Of a stretch of 8,617 nt of DNA, positions 5,319 through 8,617 are shown piece after piece; within the stretch, counting starts at the first letter, position 1; the number at the start of each line of letters is the position of its first letter. The stretch covers positions 7,738 to 16,354 of the forward strand of contig DLXW01000019.1 in the NCBI GenBank assembly GCA_003448685.1. Reading direction: 5' to 3'. The notes under the pieces are model-generated. The model ran no database searches. It was not told the DNA's origin and saw only the letters and a program-made list of their open reading frames with translations. The DNA comes from Cyanothece sp. UBA12306 (GTDB lineage: Bacteria > Cyanobacteriota > Cyanobacteriia > Cyanobacteriales > Microcystaceae). The position numbers and the translations under genes were made by a program.

Positions 5319-6470
5319 TCAAATTTGCTGAGGTTCTACTAAATTATCTAAGCCGTCAATCACTTTAGCTGAGATAATTGTATCTTTTTCACTAAGATTT
5401 TGTAAGACTTCTTTGCCATCAACCAAATAGCCAAAAACTGAATAACGACCATCCATTAAATTAAAACCAGGGGGAGTTAATTCACTATCGAATTTAAAGA
5501 AGAAAAACTGTGAAGATCCCCCATTGGGATCAGAACTGGGATGACCTAAAGCCAATGTACCATAGGCATTAAAAGGTAGGGCAAGATCGGGTAAATAAAT
5601 TCCGAGATCTTCTAAGGTAAATTCATAAATAGGTTCTTGATCTCCTTTAACGAAAACTTCTATGGGAATGGCGCGATATTCTCCGGTTTCAGGGTCAATA
5701 AAACCAGCATCAGGGCCTGGAGGATCACCAGTTTGTAGGGCAAAATTATCTTCAGAATCAAGAAATGGTAAACCGTCATAAAATCCCCGTTGTACTAAAT
5801 CAATAAAATTGCCAGCATTAACGGGGGCATTATAACCGTCTACCACAACTGTTAGATTACCTTGGGTAGTTTCTATCTCGACGGTAGCGCGCCCTTTCAG
5901 TTGGGGTAAATTAGCATATTCTTGAGGGACTTCAAAAGGAAATCCTGTGACCATCAATTCTTCAACATCATTAATAGAACTCAGTAAGGCCCGTTGCTTG
6001 AGTCTAACCTGTTGTTTATCCTTGCTTTCTACTGCTTTTTGCAGTTCATTAACCCCCGTTTTCATCTGTTCGATCAGGTTTTCTGCTTGGGGTTGATGAT
6101 CTTCAGGAATATTATCAAGAATTTCATTACTCTTCAATGTCAAGATAAAAGAAGCTTGTCTAACATCTTTGGCAATGGTAGACCAACGTTTACCCCGCAA
6201 ATGATTGGAAATATCTTCGATCGCATCTTGAATTTTGCGAATAGGTTCGTTATCAATGGGTAAAGCATAGCGTAAAATGGATCTAGGGTCTGTAATAGCG
6301 TTTTTTTCCGCTAAAACACTAATTAGGACTGGTTCTGATGAATTTGTGTTCCACCCCGCCCCTGAAAGACTCAAGGAAAGAACCACTAATAGTAGGGTAA
6401 CCGTACTGGTTTTCCACCAACGTCGGAACCTGTTGGTAACATGGAACCATAGACTCTGTAGGGATTTCAT
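5319..6470 (-). CDS. TLP40/CYP38-like cyclophilin, thylakoid lumen
   Basis: This 383-residue protein has the layout of plant TLP40/CYP38 and its cyanobacterial homologues, lumenal proteins tied to photosystem II assembly. Residues 1-40 form a signal peptide: a basic start (NRFRRWWK) and the hydrophobic core TVTLLLVVLSLSL. Residues 60-175 are a mostly helical domain starting with the family hallmark DPRSILRYALPI. Residues 195-375 are a cyclophilin-type PPIase domain (TTQGNLTVVV, APVNAGNFIDLVQRGFYDG, QTGDP, SSQFFFF, DGRYSVFGYLVDG). The active-site region FLDSEDNFALQTGDP keeps Phe243 and Gln246, but the catalytic Arg position is Ser/Asp. His126 of human cyclophilin A is also replaced, by Tyr. 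The protein is therefore more likely a chaperone or scaffold than an efficient isomerase. The ATG at 6470 is chosen because it precedes the signal peptide directly; its Shine-Dalgarno is weak. Confidence 0.92.
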   Translation of the reverse strand: MKSLQSLWFHVTNRFRRWWKTSTVTLLLVVLSLSLSGAGWNTNSSEPVLISVLAEKNAITDPRSILRYALPIDNEPIRKIQDAIEDISNHLRGKRWSTIAKDVRQASFILTLKSNEILDNIPEDHQPQAENLIEQMKTGVNELQKAVESKDKQQVRLKQRALLSSINDVEELMVTGFPFEVPQEYANLPQLKGRATVEIETTQGNLTVVVDGYNAPVNAGNFIDLVQRGFYDGLPFLDSEDNFALQTGDPPGPDAGFIDPETGEYRAIPIEVFVKGDQEPIYEFTLEDLGIYLPDLALPFNAYGTLALGHPSSDPNGGSSQFFFFKFDSELTPPGFNLMDGRYSVFGYLVDGKEVLQNLSEKDTIISAKVIDGLDNLVEPQQI

Positions 6471-6708
6471 GAGTTAAATCTTGAGAAATTTCTGCAATTG
6501 TGTGGCCATACCTAATCCAATCAAAGGATGGCAATAACAAATCTGATCTTACTATTTTGTTAGCCATTTGAAAATTGAGTTCAGACTAATAATCTAGCGA
6601 TATATCTCCCGTCGATGGCCAATTTCTAACAATTCTTAGTCCTAAAATTTCAGAATAATTTATTATTGATATTAAAATACAAATAGTAACTATTTTAGAG
6701 ATAATTCT
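6471..6708. promoter_or_regulatory. Divergent intergenic region between cyclophilin and kinase
   Basis: These 238 AT-rich bases separate two divergent genes and should hold both promoters. On the plus strand TTGATA (6666-6671) with ACTATT or TATTTT about 17-19 bases later is a possible promoter, giving a very short kinase leader. On the minus strand I see no confident pair. A minus-strand open frame running from 6567 into the cyclophilin gene in another frame has no protein-like features and is not called. Confidence 0.35.
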
Positions 6709-8535
6709 TTGAAACCCATTTCTCTACATCGTTCTCGTTATCGCATCTTGGGACTAATAGGACAAGGACAATTTGGTCGAGTTTACTGTGGCGTAAACCG
6801 TCAAACTGGAGAATTAGTTGCCCTAAAAGATCTTAATCCTCAACGATTTCCTACGAATCGATTTTTGCGAGAATTTTCCTATTTGGTTAGCTTGCGTCAC
6901 CCCAATATTGTGTCTTGTCGGGCGATCGAACATCATGCCAATGGACGATATTTAGTAATGGACTACTGTGAAGCTGGAACCTTAAGAGATTTAATGAATG
7001 CAGAAGGTAAGCTCAGTTTAACATATCGTCTTAACTTAATTACTGATATTTTATTGGGTTTAGAACAAGCTCATGATAATGGGATTGTTCATTGTGATAT
7101 TAAACCCGAAAACATCTTACTAAGCTTAACAAATCAAGGCTGGAAAGCCAAAATTACAGATTTTGGCATTGCCCGTTTGAGTCAGGAAGAACAAAATTTA
7201 GGTGAAGGGAGAGGTTACACTGGCTCTCCGGCTTATATGGCCCCAGAAAGGTCTTATGGACAGCATTCGGCTGCTTGCGATCTTTATTCCGTGGGTATTA
7301 TGCTCTATGAATTGATTGTGGGAGAACGTCCTTTTTCTGGGCTTCCTGGGGATTTAATCTTGGCTCATCTTAATCAAAGAGTTACTATTCCTGACATCGT
7401 TCCTTTTGCTTTAAAAAAGACTATTGAAACAGCTTTAGAAAAATTACCTCAACGAAGGTTTGCTTCAGCCAAACAAATGTTAAAAGCTATTCGCCAAGCT
7501 GCTGAGGTAGTTGAACCCCAAACTCCTCAACGGGTTTTTGCACCGCCTGAATTATTGCCTCAAGCCAAAAATCTGGAAATACTCGAACAAACATCTCTAA
7601 AGGCTGCTGTAAGTCATTTAGCGGTGAAAGGGAGACAAATTTATTTAGGGATGTGGAAGCACTTATCCTGTCAAACTTATGTTGATTCGAGTTTAATGGG
7701 AGAGGCGATCGCCGAGCATTTTATATCTTTTCCTGACCCGATTATAGAGCTTAATTTACGTACCCAGGGTTGTTTTGTGCTAACCCGTGCTTCTACTCGT
7801 CTTCCGGTTAAATATAATCTTTACTGTTGGAGTCCATCCCTTAACTTAACTAATGCCTCTGTTGAAGAATATCAAGTTTGTCCTCCTATTGAAGCTCGTC
7901 AACTTACCCATGCTATTGATTTAAAAGGACGTTGGTTGGCTTTAGCTAGTCAGTCTAATGATAAAGATCGTTATAGTCAATTTCAATTGTTAAAATTGCC
8001 TGATTTATTGTCTATTCATCCCCCTGTTCGTTCTCCTTTACCTCCTCAATTATTACCTTTAGATAGTTGTCATGGGTTAGCTCTTTTTCCTTATCAATAT
8101 CACGGAAAACAGAGAACTTATTTTTATTTTTTTAATCGTCGTGGCTTAATTATTAAAGGTTTTTCTCTTCCTTTAATGTTATTCTCTTTAACTCCTCTTC
8201 CCCAATCTCCCTATCAACTCTTTGGCATTGATGCTAATGATCCAGATGTGGGTATTCTGATTAATCTCAAACCCCTTAAAGTTACTCGCGTTGCCTTAAA
8301 TTTTTCTCCTAAATTTATTGTAGGTCAATCTTTTGGCTATGTTTTAGCCAATAGTCAAGGACAAATTATCTTATTAGATCAAGATGGCTTTCGAATTGGC
8401 TATTGTAATTTATCATTAAAAATAACTGCTATGACTAACTTTGGCGAATCTCAACTATTATTAGCTAGTTGGTCAAAGGGTCAAGGAAATCTATTCAAAT
8501 TTAATTTATCTACAATGTTAGATGTTCAAGATTAG
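6709..8535 (+). CDS. Hanks-type Ser/Thr protein kinase with unassigned C-terminal region
   Basis: This 608-residue protein phosphorylates Ser/Thr on protein targets. The kinase domain spans about 11-265: glycine loop GQGQFGRV (18-25), ATP-binding Lys40 in VALK, helix-C Glu55, catalytic loop HCDIKPEN (128-135) with Asp130, DFG 151-153, activation/P+1 segment TGSPAYMAPE (171-180), Asp191 and the C-lobe Arg pair at 249-250. The catalytic loop is HCD rather than HRD. A Pro-rich linker (about 266-285) leads to roughly 320 residues without a membrane helix or clear repeat. This part is rich in short hydrophobic beta-like stretches, so a beta-propeller-like sensor is possible but unproven. The start is TTG at 6709: an in-frame stop at 6673 with no ATG in between leaves no upstream ATG, and TTTAGAGA sits at a plausible ribosome-binding distance. 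It probably acts in the cytoplasm. Substrate unknown. Confidence 0.93.
   Translation: MKPISLHRSRYRILGLIGQGQFGRVYCGVNRQTGELVALKDLNPQRFPTNRFLREFSYLVSLRHPNIVSCRAIEHHANGRYLVMDYCEAGTLRDLMNAEGKLSLTYRLNLITDILLGLEQAHDNGIVHCDIKPENILLSLTNQGWKAKITDFGIARLSQEEQNLGEGRGYTGSPAYMAPERSYGQHSAACDLYSVGIMLYELIVGERPFSGLPGDLILAHLNQRVTIPDIVPFALKKTIETALEKLPQRRFASAKQMLKAIRQAAEVVEPQTPQRVFAPPELLPQAKNLEILEQTSLKAAVSHLAVKGRQIYLGMWKHLSCQTYVDSSLMGEAIAEHFISFPDPIIELNLRTQGCFVLTRASTRLPVKYNLYCWSPSLNLTNASVEEYQVCPPIEARQLTHAIDLKGRWLALASQSNDKDRYSQFQLLKLPDLLSIHPPVRSPLPPQLLPLDSCHGLALFPYQYHGKQRTYFYFFNRRGLIIKGFSLPLMLFSLTPLPQSPYQLFGIDANDPDVGILINLKPLKVTRVALNFSPKFIVGQSFGYVLANSQGQIILLDQDGFRIGYCNLSLKITAMTNFGESQLLLASWSKGQGNLFKFNLSTMLDVQD
7704..7713. 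repeat. Extended HIP1 palindrome GGCGATCGCC
   Basis: This is the ten-base extended form of the cyanobacterial HIP1 site, located inside the kinase gene. Confidence 0.75.
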
Positions 8536-8562
8536 TCAAATGTTGCTTATTAAATAACTAAG

Positions 8563-8617
8563 ATGCTATTAAATTATAATCCTCGTGATTGTTTACCTTC
8601 TGCTGAAGATTTACCTG
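8563..8617 (+). CDS. Start of a Uma2/DUF820 family protein, 3'-truncated
   Basis: ATG at 8563 opens a frame that runs to the window edge, 27 bases after the kinase stop. Only 18 residues are visible, MLLNYNPRDCLPSAEDLP. The opening YNPxDCLPSxEDLP is one I recognise from the very common cyanobacterial Uma2 (DUF820) family, predicted restriction-like PD-(D/E)xK nucleases that are often present in many copies per genome. The catalytic part lies outside the window. The short gap and same direction allow cotranscription with the kinase. No good Shine-Dalgarno is visible. Confidence 0.6.
   Translation, partial: MLLNYNPRDCLPSAEDLP

Noticed and set aside
5994..6263. Plus-strand open frame of 89 codons inside the cyclophilin gene
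   Set aside because: It lies wholly antisense to a well-supported gene and shows no recognisable domain or ribosome binding site.
6277..6477. Plus-strand open frame of 66 codons opposite the cyclophilin signal peptide
   Set aside because: It is antisense to the coding region of a recognised protein, with no independent support.
6319..6567. Minus-strand open frame of 82 codons overlapping the cyclophilin start in another frame
   Set aside because: About two thirds of it lies over the cyclophilin N-terminus out of frame; it has no protein-like pattern and would occupy the divergent promoter region.

Overview
The window looks like chromosomal DNA of an AT-rich unicellular cyanobacterium, in the broad Crocosphaera/Cyanothece/Microcystis neighbourhood. 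The evidence is a cyanobacterial-type plant-like [2Fe-2S] ferredoxin, a TLP40/CYP38-type cyclophilin of the thylakoid lumen, a Hanks-type kinase, a pentapeptide-repeat protein, and two copies of the HIP1 octamer GCGATCGC (3822-3829 and 7705-7712). Genus-level placement is inference.

Layout. Position 1 to 1466 (+) is the 3' part of a superfamily 1 (UvrD/Rep-like) helicase gene that ends in about 21 pentapeptide repeats. It converges, across a hairpin at 1501-1544, on a minus-strand pair: a GT4 glycosyltransferase (2405-3580) followed by a polyprenyl-phosphate sugar-1-phosphate transferase (1605-2339). The pair could start and extend a surface polysaccharide repeat unit. Upstream of the pair are an IS200/IS605-like terminal hairpin (3700-3726) and a small two-helix membrane protein gene (minus, ending at 3779). 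Divergent from that is a variant [2Fe-2S] ferredoxin (4135-4455, +) with a strong terminator hairpin. Next come a small secreted protein of unknown function (4745-5083, +) behind a hairpin-rich leader, and, converging on it, the TLP40/CYP38-like cyclophilin (5319-6470, minus). Divergent from the cyclophilin is a Ser/Thr kinase with a TTG start (6709-8535, +). It has a non-RD catalytic loop and a C-terminal half of about 340 residues that I cannot assign. The last 55 bases open a new gene whose first 18 residues look like a cyanobacterial Uma2/DUF820 family protein.

How the genes work together. The only convincing functional unit is the glycosyltransferase pair. The rest reads as ordinary single-gene cyanobacterial chromosome. 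I see no CRISPR array, tRNA, rRNA, intact transposase or phage module, and no clear new multi-gene system. The most interesting points are within single proteins: the helicase/pentapeptide fusion, the ferredoxin lacking the usual FNR-contact phenylalanine, the cyclophilin without its catalytic arginine, and the kinase's HCD loop and unassigned tail.
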